Positions 18,918 to 27,229 of a stretch of DNA of 64,000 nucleotides are shown piece by piece (within the stretch, counting starts at the first letter, position 1; the number at the start of each line of letters is the position of its first letter). The stretch covers positions 4,623 to 68,622 of the forward strand of contig NZ_WHPN01000404.1 in NCBI RefSeq assembly GCF_009735685.1. The letters run 5' to 3'. Position numbers and translations under genes: made by a program. This DNA comes from Streptomyces lycii. GTDB lineage: Bacteria > Actinomycetota > Actinomycetes > Streptomycetales > Streptomycetaceae. Under the pieces are notes generated by a model that saw nothing but the letters and a program-made list of their open reading frames with translations, was not told the DNA's origin and did no database searches.

Positions 18918-19102
18918 AGCGGCTCATCTGTTCCCTCTTCGATCACTGTTCGCCTGCGCCCACATTCGTCAACGCTGAGGCCACCAAGAGGACACACACA
19001 CGGCAAGTAGAGCCGGATACCGACTGCTCCGCGCCTATAGGAATAGATCAAAGTCCGGTCGGATTCTCCCGTAGTTGGCCCGTACGCAACAGAGGGACAC
19101 TT

Positions 19103-20038
19103 GTGGGCGATCTGAAGCTATTCCGGCTCAACGCGGACGGACGGGATGTCGAGCTGTGCAGTTCGACGGTAGCCCTGGAGGTGGAGCTGCAGCGGCGGGT
19201 CGAGGCCGGCCTGGAGCAGATGCTGGGCGTCCGTTTCCTGGCATCGGAGTATCCGACTGGCCCCTGGCACCGGGGGCGGATCGACACCCTGGGGCTCGAT
19301 GAGAACGGCAGCCCGGTGGTGATCGAGTTCAAGAAGGGCTCGGACAGCGGGGTGATGTCCCAGGCGGTCTCCTACCTGTCCTGGCTGGAGTCGGCGCACC
19401 ACGAGTTCGAGGCGCTCGTGCGGAAGGTGCTGGGGGCGGAGGCCGCCGAGTCCGTCGACTGGCGTCGTCCGCGGATGATCTGCATCGCGGCGGGCTTCTC
19501 GCACCACGACCGGGTGGCGGTGCAGAGGTTGCCCGAGCGGATCGACCTGGTGCGCTACCGGATCTTCGACGGTGGCCTGCTGGGGCTGCTGCTCGTGGAC
19601 TCCGCGACCGGCTTCCCGAGCGCTGCCTCGTCTCGCCGGGGCCGGGAGCGGGCACCCGTGGCGGACAGCGTGCCGACGGCTTCGGCGGTCTCTCCGCCTG
19701 CGGGTGGAGGAGCGGTGCCGGAGTGCCTGCGGGACCTGTACGCGGAACTGGACGAGGCGCTCACGGCATGGGGCGAGGTGGAGGTGGCGTCCCTGCGGCA
19801 CTACATCGCCTATCGGCGGTTGGTGAACGTGGCGTCGGTGATCTTCCGTCCGAAGCACGAGGCGATCCTGGTGTACCTCAGACTCGACCCGGACACGGTC
19901 GAGTTGGAGGAGGGCTTCACCCGGGACATGCGCGGTATCGGACACCTCGGGACCGGCGACCTGGAGGTCCGTATCGTCTCGGCAGCCGACTTGGAGAAGG
20001 CGGCGCCGCTGATCCGGCGGGCGTTCGAGGCGGCCTGA
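19103..20038 (+). CDS. DUF91 (NucS-like) nuclease with C-terminal DUF5655
   Basis: A 311-residue protein. The N-terminal half (about 1-160) resembles the DUF91/NucS-like endonuclease fold: RGRIDTLGLDENG (Asp) followed by VVIEFKKGSD supplies a D-ExK active site (about D61, E76, K78). A Pro/Ser linker precedes a C-terminal DUF5655 domain (about 200-311), which commonly accompanies such nucleases. The GTG start has AGAGGGA just upstream. The 185 bp after drmC holds no gene and presumably its promoter. It converges on a DNA methyltransferase gene, with a shared hairpin between. Its biological role is unknown. Restriction or repair of foreign DNA are both plausible, and the neighbourhood favours defence. 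Confidence 0.75.
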   Translation: MGDLKLFRLNADGRDVELCSSTVALEVELQRRVEAGLEQMLGVRFLASEYPTGPWHRGRIDTLGLDENGSPVVIEFKKGSDSGVMSQAVSYLSWLESAHHEFEALVRKVLGAEAAESVDWRRPRMICIAAGFSHHDRVAVQRLPERIDLVRYRIFDGGLLGLLLVDSATGFPSAASSRRGRERAPVADSVPTASAVSPPAGGGAVPECLRDLYAELDEALTAWGEVEVASLRHYIAYRRLVNVASVIFRPKHEAILVYLRLDPDTVELEEGFTRDMRGIGHLGTGDLEVRIVSAADLEKAAPLIRRAFEAA

Positions 20039-20046
20039 CGTAACAG

Positions 20047-20092
20047 GAGGGGCGGCTGGTGCATCGGTTAGTCGATGCTCCAGCCGCCCCTC
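20047..20092. terminator. Bidirectional hairpin terminator
   Basis: GAGGGGCGGCTGGTGCATCG and its near-perfect complement (one mismatch) form a 20-bp stem around GTTAG. It lies eight bases after the nuclease-like gene and faces the end of the convergent methyltransferase gene, so it can terminate both. There is no U-tract, as usual for high-GC actinobacteria. Confidence 0.8.
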
Positions 20093-20137
20093 TGGCGTCT
20101 GTGGGCCGCCGGCCCTGGCCTCTCTTCGATCTCACGC

Positions 20138-20884
20138 TCAGGCCTCCGGTCCGGCCAGCTCGAAGTCGTCCTTCGTCAGTTCGGCCCGCAGCCGCTCCTC
20201 GGCGACGTCCGCGTAGTGCGCGGACAGCTCGACGCCCACGAAGCGGCGTCCCTCGCGCAGGGCCGCGACCCCGGTGGAGCCGCTGCCGGTGAACGGGTCG
20301 AGGACGGTGCCACCCTCGGGGCAGACCTGGACGAGCTGCTGCATGACCTCGACCGGCTTCTGGGTGATGTGAACCCGGCCCTTGCGGGGCTGGGAGGCGA
20401 TGTAGTGCCCCGGCAGGTAGAGGTCGCGGGTGTTGTCGAGGGAGCCCTTGACGCCCCAGATGATGAACTCCGAGTCCTGCTTCGGCCCGCCCTTGCGGGG
20501 CCGGCTGGACGGCTTGATCCACGGAATCGTGCCGCTCCAGGTCCATCCCGCCATCTGCAGGGCGTCGGAGGTGGTCGGCTCCTGGCGCCAGTCGGTGAAG
20601 ACCATCGCGACCGCGTGCTCGGTCGAGGCCCGGTACGCCTCGGTGAGAAGTTCGGTGAGCCAGGAGCGGTAGGAGCGCTGGTCGCGGTTCTCGCCCGGGA
20701 AGTTGGCGAGGTCGTGCGCCGAGTTGCTCGTGACGTACTTGGCACGTGCGGTACGGCCGGTTCGATCAGAGCTGGTGCGGCCCCCGGAGTTGTACGGCGG
20801 ATCGGTGATCACCGCCTGGACGCTCTCGTCCGGGAGGGACTTCAGGACGGTCAGGGCGTCGCCTCGGTGCAGCGTGTAGCTCAT
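20138..20884 (-). CDS. DNA methyltransferase, beta class (N4-cytosine/N6-adenine)
   Basis: A 248-residue amino-methyltransferase. Motif IV AVITDPPYNSGG (DPPY at about 27-30) precedes motif I VLDPFTGSGSTG, the beta-class order. The expected AdoMet-binding residues follow (FVGVELS). Such enzymes are either orphan methylases or the M part of restriction systems. The ATG at 20884 gives a compact protein starting just before the first beta strand; upstream in-frame codons look non-coding. It points away from the transfer operon and towards the DUF91-like nuclease gene. Neither N4 nor N6 specificity can be decided from the sequence. Confidence 0.85.
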   Translation of the reverse strand: MSYTLHRGDALTVLKSLPDESVQAVITDPPYNSGGRTSSDRTGRTARAKYVTSNSAHDLANFPGENRDQRSYRSWLTELLTEAYRASTEHAVAMVFTDWRQEPTTSDALQMAGWTWSGTIPWIKPSSRPRKGGPKQDSEFIIWGVKGSLDNTRDLYLPGHYIASQPRKGRVHITQKPVEVMQQLVQVCPEGGTVLDPFTGSGSTGVAALREGRRFVGVELSAHYADVAEERLRAELTKDDFELAGPEA

Positions 20885-20984
20885 GGGGAGGGCCTCTCTT
20901 CGGGCGCGGCGGAGTCTGGACCTGCTCCGGGCAGCGCTCAACGGCGTGCATCCGGTGCGAGGTTGCAGCGGAGGTTAACGGCGA

Positions 20985-21058
20985 ATTCCGGCCGCGCCTA
21001 ACGAGGTGGCTCCCTGCTTCGGGCCCCTGGATGGCAGTCGTTTGGCGCGGCCGGAATC
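20985..21058. promoter_or_regulatory. Inverted repeat with CGGCCGCGCCwAAC arms
   Basis: The arms ATTCCGGCCGCGCCTAACG and CGTTTGGCGCGGCCGGAAT (one mismatch) face each other across about 35 bases. They lie between the methyltransferase start (20884) and the leader of the transfer operon (21246). The arm core CGGCnGnnCCAAAC recurs at 29481, 31609, 37763 and 55652. This suggests a binding site for an element-encoded regulator controlling both directions. Function is inferred from position and recurrence. Confidence 0.45.
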
Positions 21059-21245
21059 CCGGTCTACTGTCTCGCCGTGCCACCGGGAAGGAGCGCTGCT
21101 CCACCCCCGTTGAGCTGTGCTTATCCGTGCCGTCTCGTCCAATCGAGCAGCGTCGGAGGCATGTTGCCCATCTGCCCGCGAGCGCCGTGAGGAGGCCCCT
21201 GTGCACTGCCTGAGATTACGAGCGCGGCTGGCTGCCGCGCGTGAC

Positions 21246-21373
21246 CTGAAACCGGCGTCCTGGAGCTACCAACTCCTCTGACCCGGGCCCGCCGAGAGGC
21301 GGATGCACATCGGCGCGGTGCCGACGGCTTTGCACGAGAAGTCGGCACCGCGTCTCCTTCGAACACCGAGGAG
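21246..21373 (+). promoter_or_regulatory. Structured leader of transfer operon (copy 1 of 2)
   Basis: This segment is homologous to the region upstream of the oppositely oriented replication/mobilisation operon (56926-57058, minus). Shared pieces, in order, are CTGAAACCGGCG, GGAGCTACCAACTCC, a CCGCC-GAGA-GGCGG hairpin, and a 10-bp hairpin CGGTGCCGAC/GTCGGCACCG with loop GGCTTTGCACGAGAA. These are followed by CTCCTTCGAAC and a GGAG. The stems differ between copies but remain paired, while the loops are conserved. It therefore looks like a transcribed cis-regulatory RNA. It matches no riboswitch family I recognise. Confidence 0.55.
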
Positions 21374-21381
21374 CCGCTGCG

Positions 21382-21468
21382 ATGCAGCATGCCCTGACAC
21401 ACCCGCGCCCCGACCCACCTCCCTCGACCGGTCCGCACCACCGACACGCTGAACGGCGGCGGCCGTGA
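21382..21468 (+). CDS. Putative proline-rich leader peptide
   Basis: A 28-residue reading frame beginning MQHALTHPRPDPPP. It starts eight bases after GAGGAG at the end of the structured leader. Its TGA overlaps the GTG of the NlpC/P60 gene (GTGA), the arrangement used for translational coupling elsewhere in this element. The gene downstream has no strong ribosome binding site of its own. Pro/Arg/His-rich leader frames also precede several other genes of the transfer region. Chance in high-GC DNA cannot be excluded. Confidence 0.35.
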   Translation: MQHALTHPRPDPPPSTGPHHRHAERRRP

Positions 21469-22610
21469 AGAAGACGACGGGAGCCCTCGTCGGTCTGTGC
21501 GCCACCGGACCACTCCTGCTGGCACTGCCGATCCTTGGCATCGGTGCCGGGACCGCCTCGGCTTCGTGCTCGACCGACGGTGCACAGGGTGTGGACGCCT
21601 CCGCCGTCGCCAAGCAGGTGAAGGCCATCCTGGACGGCGGCGACAAGGGCTCGGTCTCCGTGCCGGGTCTGGACGCGCCTGCCGACCAAGTGCCCAACGC
21701 CAAGACGATCCAGGCCACGGGCGTCGCGATGAACATCCCCGCCCGAGGGCAGGTCGTCGCCCTGGCGACCGCGCTGCAGGAGAGCGGCCTGCGGAACCTG
21801 ACCTACGGCGACCGCGATTCGCTGGGTCTCTTCCAGCAGCGGCCGTCGATGGGCTGGGGTACGGCCAGCCAGATCCTCGACCCGGTGCACGCCTCGACGA
21901 AGTTCTACGAGGGGCTCAAGAAGGTCTCCGGCTGGCAGTCCCTCTCTGTCACCCAGGCCGCCCAGGCGGTACAGAAGTCGGGCTTCCCGGAGGCGTACGC
22001 CAAATGGGAGCCGCTGGCCACCGCCCTGCAGAAGGCCATCGAGCCCCTGCTGCAGAAGGCTGGCGGCGCATCGCCGAGCCCGTCGCCGTCCGGCTCTGCC
22101 GACACCGGCAGCCCCTCTCCCGATTCCGCGGGGGGTTGTTCGGCGGACGGCGATGGGACGGACTTCGGCACCATCCCGGCGGGCGTACTGCCGGAGGAGT
22201 ACAAGATTCCCGCCTCCGCGCCGCCGAAGGTACAGACGGCGATCCGGTGGGCGCTCGGCCAGCTCGGCACCCCGTATCAGTGGGGCGGCACGTGCACCGA
22301 CTCCCACGGCAAAAACCCGATGGGCCGCTGCGACTGCTCCTCCCTGATGCAGGGCGCGTACAAGGCCGCCGGGGTCACCCTGACGCGGACCACGTACACG
22401 CAGGTCAAGGACGGCAAGGCCGTCTCGGTCGATGCCCTCAAGCCGGGCGACCTCCTCTTCACCGAGGGGACGGCCGCCGTACCGGAACACGTCGGGATGG
22501 CGATCGGGCAGGGCCTGATCGTCCACGCCCCGCACACCGGTGACGTCGTACGGATCACCACCGTCGCGTCCTGGAAATCGCGGACTCTCGCGGCCCGCCG
22601 AGTCGTCTGA
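21465..22610 (+). CDS. VirB1-like cell-wall hydrolase with NlpC/P60 domain
   Basis: A 381-residue exported protein that should open the peptidoglycan for the conjugation channel. The N-terminal hydrophobic segment (about 8-33) is a signal peptide or anchor. Residues ~45-200 form a lysozyme-like region of the kind found in actinobacterial conjugation proteins (LQESGLRNL, LGLFQQRPSMGWG). A Ser/Pro linker follows. The C-terminal NlpC/P60 domain has catalytic Cys291 in CDCSS, His342 in EHVGMAIG and a third polar residue near HAPH (about 353). GTG start. First clear gene of the transfer operon, downstream of the structured leader. Confidence 0.85.
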   Translation: MKKTTGALVGLCATGPLLLALPILGIGAGTASASCSTDGAQGVDASAVAKQVKAILDGGDKGSVSVPGLDAPADQVPNAKTIQATGVAMNIPARGQVVALATALQESGLRNLTYGDRDSLGLFQQRPSMGWGTASQILDPVHASTKFYEGLKKVSGWQSLSVTQAAQAVQKSGFPEAYAKWEPLATALQKAIEPLLQKAGGASPSPSPSGSADTGSPSPDSAGGCSADGDGTDFGTIPAGVLPEEYKIPASAPPKVQTAIRWALGQLGTPYQWGGTCTDSHGKNPMGRCDCSSLMQGAYKAAGVTLTRTTYTQVKDGKAVSVDALKPGDLLFTEGTAAVPEHVGMAIGQGLIVHAPHTGDVVRITTVASWKSRTLAARRVV

Positions 22611-22699
22611 CCGGCGCTCCTCCCCCCTCCTCACCTCCCCTCGCACCGCTGGTTCGCCCCACCGGGCTTTGGCGTGCACTCATTCGAACTGGAGTTCCC

Positions 22700-23008
22700 T
22701 TGTATCTCGCTGAACAGGTCATACAGCTCGCCTACGACCCCGGAATCAAGCCCAACGAGGGCGGGCTCCCTGGCCTCAACGTCCTCAAGCAGGTGATGGG
22801 CTCGATCAACTTGTTCGGACTCATTGCCGTGGTCGGAGCCCTCGCCGTCAGTGCGGGCGTGTGGGCCTGGGGTCACCACTCCGGTGGTCACCAGGCCGAG
22901 GCGAACGGGAAGAAGGGCGTGCTGGTAAGCGCGGGCGCGGCCCTTCTTCTCGGTGCGGCCAACGGTGTGGTGGCGTTCTTCTCGACGCTCGGGACGCAGG
23001 TCCACTGA
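22700..23008 (+). CDS. Small integral membrane protein (DUF6112-like)
   Basis: A 102-residue protein with two hydrophobic helices (about 35-57 and 74-95) separated by a short basic His/Gly loop. Small proteins of this type precede SCO6881/SCO6880-like genes in actinobacterial transfer modules and probably belong to the channel, perhaps VirB2-like. TTG start with GGAG five bases upstream. Its stop overlaps the next ATG by one base. The 89-bp gap after the NlpC gene holds nothing else. Family identification is from length, topology and context. Confidence 0.7.
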   Translation: MYLAEQVIQLAYDPGIKPNEGGLPGLNVLKQVMGSINLFGLIAVVGALAVSAGVWAWGHHSGGHQAEANGKKGVLVSAGAALLLGAANGVVAFFSTLGTQVH

Positions 23009-23688
23009 TGGCTCAGCACTCCACCCACCCCGGCGGCGCATCTCGCGTGCGCCGCCGGGCGCTGCTCGGCACTGCCGTCCTGGCGGTGCTCGTCGCCCTC
23101 GCCGGCCTGGCCGCCTACCTCACCCGCGAGGGCCGAAGCCCCTCCGATACTGCTTCCCCACCGCCGAGTTCGCCCACGGCGTCCTCGTCGCCCGCGGCAC
23201 CGTCCGGGCCGCACACCCGGCCCCGCGCTCTGCCCGTTCCGCCGAAAACCCACGACCCGATCACGTACGGGAAGGCCGCCGCCGCAGCGCTGTGGTCGTA
23301 CGACACCCGCGCGTACTCGCAGCCCGAGCTGCGCAAGGCGCTGCGCGGCTGGCTGACCACGGAGTCGAAGTACGCCGACCCGGCCTCCGTCGACCAGGCG
23401 GTCCCCTCGGCCGTGCTGTGGAAGGAGATGGCGGCCAACAGGCAGGTCGCCACCGCCAAGATCAACGAGGGGCACTTCCCGCACGCCTTTACCCAGGCCC
23501 TCCAGGACGACCCCGGGGCGATCACCCAGGCGTACGTCTACGCCATCACGGTCTCCGGCAAGCAGTCGATTCGCTGGAAGGGCTCGGCCGCCGGCGGCGC
23601 GGAGAGCCGGTCCACCACCCTCGCGGTCCAGTGCCGGCCCAACCACTCCTGCGCCCTGGTCGGCGTCATGCCGTCCGTCGCGCCCTGA
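23008..23688 (+). CDS. Single-pass transfer protein, possibly VirB8-like
   Basis: A 226-residue protein. A short cytoplasmic tail precedes one membrane helix (about 18-37), then a Ser/Pro linker (about 45-75) and a compact extracellular domain (about 80-226) with a cysteine pair near the end (CRPNHSC). This topology and the position in the operon fit a VirB8/TraH-like assembly factor with an NTF2-like domain, but no decisive motif is visible. The ATG overlaps the stop of the preceding gene (TGATG). Role is inferred from context. Confidence 0.7.
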   Translation: MAQHSTHPGGASRVRRRALLGTAVLAVLVALAGLAAYLTREGRSPSDTASPPPSSPTASSSPAAPSGPHTRPRALPVPPKTHDPITYGKAAAAALWSYDTRAYSQPELRKALRGWLTTESKYADPASVDQAVPSAVLWKEMAANRQVATAKINEGHFPHAFTQALQDDPGAITQAYVYAITVSGKQSIRWKGSAAGGAESRSTTLAVQCRPNHSCALVGVMPSVAP

Positions 23689-23716
23689 CCCTCGCCCCAG
23701 AACGGAGGTACGACCC

Positions 23717-25126
23717 ATGGGAGTCTGCGACTTCCCGCTGATGGACAAGGTGTGCGGCGCTGTCGACTTCGCCACCAACCCCGCCGGCACCGTCACCGAC
23801 GGTCTCGGCGCGTGGATCGCGAAGTCGGCGGGCGAGCTGGCGTCCAGCGCGGCCGACCTGGCCGCCAAGGCCGTCAACAAGACGACGGCCATCGACCTCA
23901 ACGCCGGGTGGTTCCGCGACAACTACGAGCTGCTGCTGCCCATCGGCCTCGCCCTGACCGTCGGCATCTTCTGCATCCAGCTCATGACCGCGGCCTGGCG
24001 CCGAGACGAACGTGCCCTCGCCAAGGCGGCGTTCGGCACCATGACCGGAGTCCTGTTCAGCTTCTCCGCGATCGCTTTCACGACCGTCGCCATCACCGTG
24101 GTGGACGCGCTGTCCGACGGCCTCTTCAAAGCCGCCAACACCTCGATCGACGACGCGATCCGTCGTGTGATCAAGGTTGATCAGATGGGGGCCATGTACG
24201 GCCTCGGCTGGGGTGTGCCCGCGCTGGTGGCCTTCGGGTGCGCGATCGGTGCCTTCCTCTACTGGGGCGTGATGGTGGCCCGCAAGGTAGGTGTCCTGAT
24301 CATGGTCGCGCTCGCGGTGTTCGCCGGGGCGGGCGGCGGCTGGGAAGTCGCCAAACGGTGGCGGCGCGGCTGGATCGAGGCCACCGGAACCCTGATCGTC
24401 TCCAAGCTGTTGATGACCGTGGTCTTCCTGATCGGCGTCTCCGCCATGGGCAAGACCGACGCCAGCGACGGAATGGCGGCCCTGTCCGACGCGATGGCTG
24501 GCATCGTCGTGATGGTCCTGGTGTTGCTCTGCCCCTACGCGACGTACAAGTTCGTCCACTGGGCCAGCGACGGCGGCGGCCACGACGACATGCACCGCAC
24601 CGGTGTCGCCGGCATGGCGGTCGCCGCAGGAGCCGCGAAGACCGCAGGCAGCCTCGCACTGCGGGCCGGTACCGGCGCCCCCGCTCCGCAGGGTCCGAAC
24701 CAGGTCCCGGGCGCGGGCACCGATGGCGTCGCCTCCGGCATCAACCCCTCCGGCGGCAACCTCAGCAAGGAGGGCATCGACGCCGGGCCGCCCAAGCAGC
24801 AGACCCGCTTCCGGTACGGCGAAGACCCGAACGCGAGCGGCGACAAGGGCCGGGCTCTGATCCAGCGCCCCGGGATCCCGCCGCTGATCACACGTCCTGG
24901 CGAGGACGAACCGGAAGGGTCCGAATCGACTGCCCAAGGCGTTGCGGGCGGCTCCGGTCACCTTGCAGCCGCATCGGCTCCGGGCGGCGACATGACCTCC
25001 ATGCCGCCAGCCGACCCCGGACCTTCGGCCTCGGGCACTCCGGCGTCCGCGTCCGGTCCGTCGGCCACCGGCTCCGCGACGCCGACGAACTGGGTGTATC
25101 CCACCCAGCCGCCGTCGGGTTCCTGA
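23717..25126 (+). CDS. SCO6881-like polytopic membrane protein (VirB6/TrbL-like)
   Basis: A 469-residue protein with about six membrane helices between residues 75 and 290, followed by a long disordered Gly/Pro/Ser-rich cytoplasmic or extracellular tail. This layout is that of VirB6/TrbL inner-membrane channel subunits and of the SCO6881 family in Streptomyces. ATG start preceded by GGAGG. It lies between the VirB8-like and SCO6880-like genes, and a hairpin follows its stop. No catalytic motif is expected or seen. Confidence 0.75.
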   Translation: MGVCDFPLMDKVCGAVDFATNPAGTVTDGLGAWIAKSAGELASSAADLAAKAVNKTTAIDLNAGWFRDNYELLLPIGLALTVGIFCIQLMTAAWRRDERALAKAAFGTMTGVLFSFSAIAFTTVAITVVDALSDGLFKAANTSIDDAIRRVIKVDQMGAMYGLGWGVPALVAFGCAIGAFLYWGVMVARKVGVLIMVALAVFAGAGGGWEVAKRWRRGWIEATGTLIVSKLLMTVVFLIGVSAMGKTDASDGMAALSDAMAGIVVMVLVLLCPYATYKFVHWASDGGGHDDMHRTGVAGMAVAAGAAKTAGSLALRAGTGAPAPQGPNQVPGAGTDGVASGINPSGGNLSKEGIDAGPPKQQTRFRYGEDPNASGDKGRALIQRPGIPPLITRPGEDEPEGSESTAQGVAGGSGHLAAASAPGGDMTSMPPADPGPSASGTPASASGPSATGSATPTNWVYPTQPPSGS

Positions 25127-25136
25127 CCCACATCCC

Positions 25137-25169
25137 CGGGGGCGGGCCGCACTCCACGGCCCGCCCCCG
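25137..25169 (+). terminator. Strong GC hairpin after the SCO6881-like gene
   Basis: CGGGGGCGGGCCG, a 7-base loop, then CGGCCCGCCCCCG form a perfect 13-bp stem, eleven bases after the preceding stop. It may attenuate transcription or protect the upstream transcript end. The operon continues on the same strand 28 bp later, so full termination is unlikely to be its only role. Confidence 0.6.
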
Positions 25170-25196
25170 CCTCCCCTCCAGCAGGAAGGTTTCGCC

Positions 25197-25295
25197 ATGA
25201 CGTCCAGAAGAGCGCCGCGCGCCCCGTCCTCCGCCCGCTCCCACCGTCTGGAACCACCATGTCCGGCAAGCACCAGTCCTCCACGCCCACCGTGA
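25197..25295 (+). CDS. Putative proline/arginine-rich leader peptide
   Basis: A 32-residue frame (starts MTSRRAPRAPSSARSH) with a good ribosome binding site, AGGAAGG, seven bases before its ATG. Its end overlaps the start of the SCO6880-like gene, which lacks a strong site of its own. The distance between the two starts is 62 bases, the same as for the frame at 33214 ahead of the coupling-protein gene, whose peptide shares an EPPC segment. It may couple translation. Possibly just a shadow. Confidence 0.35.
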   Translation: MTSRRAPRAPSSARSHRLEPPCPASTSPPRPP

Positions 25296-26725
25296 AGTTC
25301 CCGCACCGCAGCAGGCGGGGCGTCCTGCTCGGCCTGACCGTCCCGCAGTTGACCGTCGCCGGACTCACCGGCCTTCTCCTGCTCGCCGTGATTCTCGCCC
25401 GCGGTGTGGTCGGCGCCCTCCAGCTCATCCCGCTGTGGGCCGTGATCGCCCTGCTCGTCTTCGTCCGCCACCGAGGCCGTGCTCTGGCGGACTGGGCCCC
25501 GATCGTCGTCCGATACGCGCTGCGCCGGATGCGAGGCCAGCTCGTCTGGCTCACCCGGCCCTCCCGCCGGCCAACCCGCGAGGGCCTGCTCCACCTTCCC
25601 GGCACCGCTGCCAGCCTGCGCGTGACCACTGCTCCCGACGGCAAATACGGCGCCGTCCACAACCCGCAAACCGGGACGCTGACCGCGGTGGTCAAGGTCT
25701 CCTCCCGCGCCTACGCCCTGCTCGACCCCGGCACGCAGCAGGCCAACGTCGGCGGCTGGGGACGCGCTCTGGCAGCCCTCGCCCGTACCGGGCAGATCGC
25801 CCGCATCCAGGTGATCGAGCGCACCATCCCCGACTCCGGCGACGCGCTGCGCCGCTACTGGGAAGAGCACGGCCGACCCGACACCCCGATGGCCGGCGCG
25901 ATCTACAACGAGCTGATCCAGAGCGCCGGCCCCGCAGCCGCCCCGCACGAGGCGTACGTCGCGGTGTCCCTGGACACCAAGGCGGCCCGTCGGCTGATCA
26001 ACCAGGCTGGCGGCGGTCTCACCGGTGCCTTCAGTGTCCTCGCCCAGCTCACCTCCACGTTCGACCAGGCGGCGCGAACCGCGGGTCTCACCCCGACGGG
26101 CTGGCTCACCGCCCGCGAGATCGCCGCCGTGGTGCGCACCTCCTACGACCCCAAGGCGCTGGCGACACTCGACCGCTGGTCCACGGCCGGTCGCCCCGAG
26201 GCCGAGCCCGCCGCCGCCGGCCCCGTCGTGGTCGTCGAGAAGGCGGACCACATCGCAACCGACTCCGCCGTGCACGCCACCTACTGGGTGGAGAACTGGC
26301 CGCGCACCGAGACCAGCGCCGGCTTCCTGCACCAGCTCCTGTTCACCGGCGGCGTCCGGCGCACGCTGTCGCTCTCCTACGAGCCGAAGAACCTCGACGC
26401 GGCCCTGCGCGACGTGCAGCGCAAGAAGTCCAGCGTGATCGCCGACGCCGCCGAACGGGCCCGGCGCGGCCAGGTCGACTCCGAGGCGGACTCGATCGAG
26501 TACCAGGACATCAAGTCCCGCGAACGCCAGCTCATCGCCGGGCACGCCGACGTCGCCCTGACCGGTCTGCTGACCGTCTCGGCCGACACCGAGGACGAGC
26601 TGCGCACAGCCTGCGCCGTCGTGGAGACCGCCGCTGTCGGCGCCCAGCTCGATCTCCGGCCGCTGACCTGGCAGCAGGCCGAGGCGTTCACCGCCGCCGC
26701 CCTGCCGCTCGCGCTCGCCGCCTGA
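25259..26725 (+). CDS. SCO6880-family conjugation protein
   Basis: A 488-residue membrane-anchored protein of the actinobacterial conjugation module. Two hydrophobic helices near the N-terminus (about 22-60, PrgI/VirB3-like) are followed by a large soluble domain. The domain includes a charged stretch around VQRKKSSVIADAAERARRGQ (near residue 381). In this family the protein is thought to work next to the VirB4-like ATPase encoded two genes later. It has no intact Walker A, so it is probably structural. ATG start; overlapped by a leader frame. Confidence 0.8.
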   Translation: MSGKHQSSTPTVKFPHRSRRGVLLGLTVPQLTVAGLTGLLLLAVILARGVVGALQLIPLWAVIALLVFVRHRGRALADWAPIVVRYALRRMRGQLVWLTRPSRRPTREGLLHLPGTAASLRVTTAPDGKYGAVHNPQTGTLTAVVKVSSRAYALLDPGTQQANVGGWGRALAALARTGQIARIQVIERTIPDSGDALRRYWEEHGRPDTPMAGAIYNELIQSAGPAAAPHEAYVAVSLDTKAARRLINQAGGGLTGAFSVLAQLTSTFDQAARTAGLTPTGWLTAREIAAVVRTSYDPKALATLDRWSTAGRPEAEPAAAGPVVVVEKADHIATDSAVHATYWVENWPRTETSAGFLHQLLFTGGVRRTLSLSYEPKNLDAALRDVQRKKSSVIADAAERARRGQVDSEADSIEYQDIKSRERQLIAGHADVALTGLLTVSADTEDELRTACAVVETAAVGAQLDLRPLTWQQAEAFTAAALPLALAA

Positions 26726-26750
26726 CCCTTCCCTTCGAAAGAGCACCCTC

Positions 26751-27203
26751 ATGTCCCGCACCGCCAGCCCGACCGCGCAGGACTTCGTGCCCTTCGCCAC
26801 CGCCGCGCTCGACTTCCATCGGGCACTCAACATCCCGGGCGGCCCGCTGGTCACCACCCGGGCTGAGCTGGACACCCTGCACGCCCACCTCGTCTCGCTG
26901 TACGGGCTGCTCGACGCCCACGCCAGTCGCACCGGGGGGCTCGTCGCGGTCGAGGGCGACCAGCTCCGTACCGCCCGCACCCGCATCTGGCAGGCCGCCG
27001 AGCACCTCCACGCCGCCTACCACGCGGCACCCCGGCCGGAGTCCGGCGAGATCCCCGCACCGGAGGCGTGCCAGGCCGGCCTTCCCGAGGGAGCACCGGA
27101 ACTGACCATCTGCCAGCGCCACCAGCGCACCGCTCATCTCGTGCGGCGGCGCACCACCCCGGCCGACCTGCACGCTCCGTTCACCGGCCTCGTCCGCCGC
27201 TGA
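26751..27203 (+). CDS. DUF6238-like transfer-region protein
   Basis: A 150-residue soluble, mostly helical protein between the SCO6880-like and VirB4-like genes. It recalls the DUF6238 family found at this place in Streptomyces elements. Visible features are a helical N-terminal part, a cysteine pair region (EACQAGL...LTICQRHQ) and a basic end. ATG start after GAAAGAG. No enzymatic motif is seen; it could be a chaperone or channel accessory factor. Confidence 0.65.
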   Translation: MSRTASPTAQDFVPFATAALDFHRALNIPGGPLVTTRAELDTLHAHLVSLYGLLDAHASRTGGLVAVEGDQLRTARTRIWQAAEHLHAAYHAAPRPESGEIPAPEACQAGLPEGAPELTICQRHQRTAHLVRRRTTPADLHAPFTGLVRR

Positions 27204-27229
27204 CCCACCCCTCACCTGGAGAAACGCTC

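Noticed and set aside
19103-20884. Calling the DUF91 protein and the methyltransferase an established restriction-modification system
   Set aside because: They are convergent with separate promoters, and the nuclease family is also known in repair; only a hypothesis is justified.
21246-21373. c-di-AMP (ydaO) riboswitch upstream of an NlpC/P60 gene
   Set aside because: Cell-wall hydrolases of actinobacteria often have one, but the conserved ydaO segments (GGGUGAAUC-like and GCCGAAUCC-like boxes) are missing. The second copy precedes unrelated replication genes.
23666-26986. Very long minus-strand open frame (over 1100 codons) opposite the transfer genes
   Set aside because: It lies antisense to the SCO6881- and SCO6880-like genes, which have domains, membrane helices and ribosome binding sites. 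Its Val/Gly/Asp/His-rich composition is that of a high-GC shadow.
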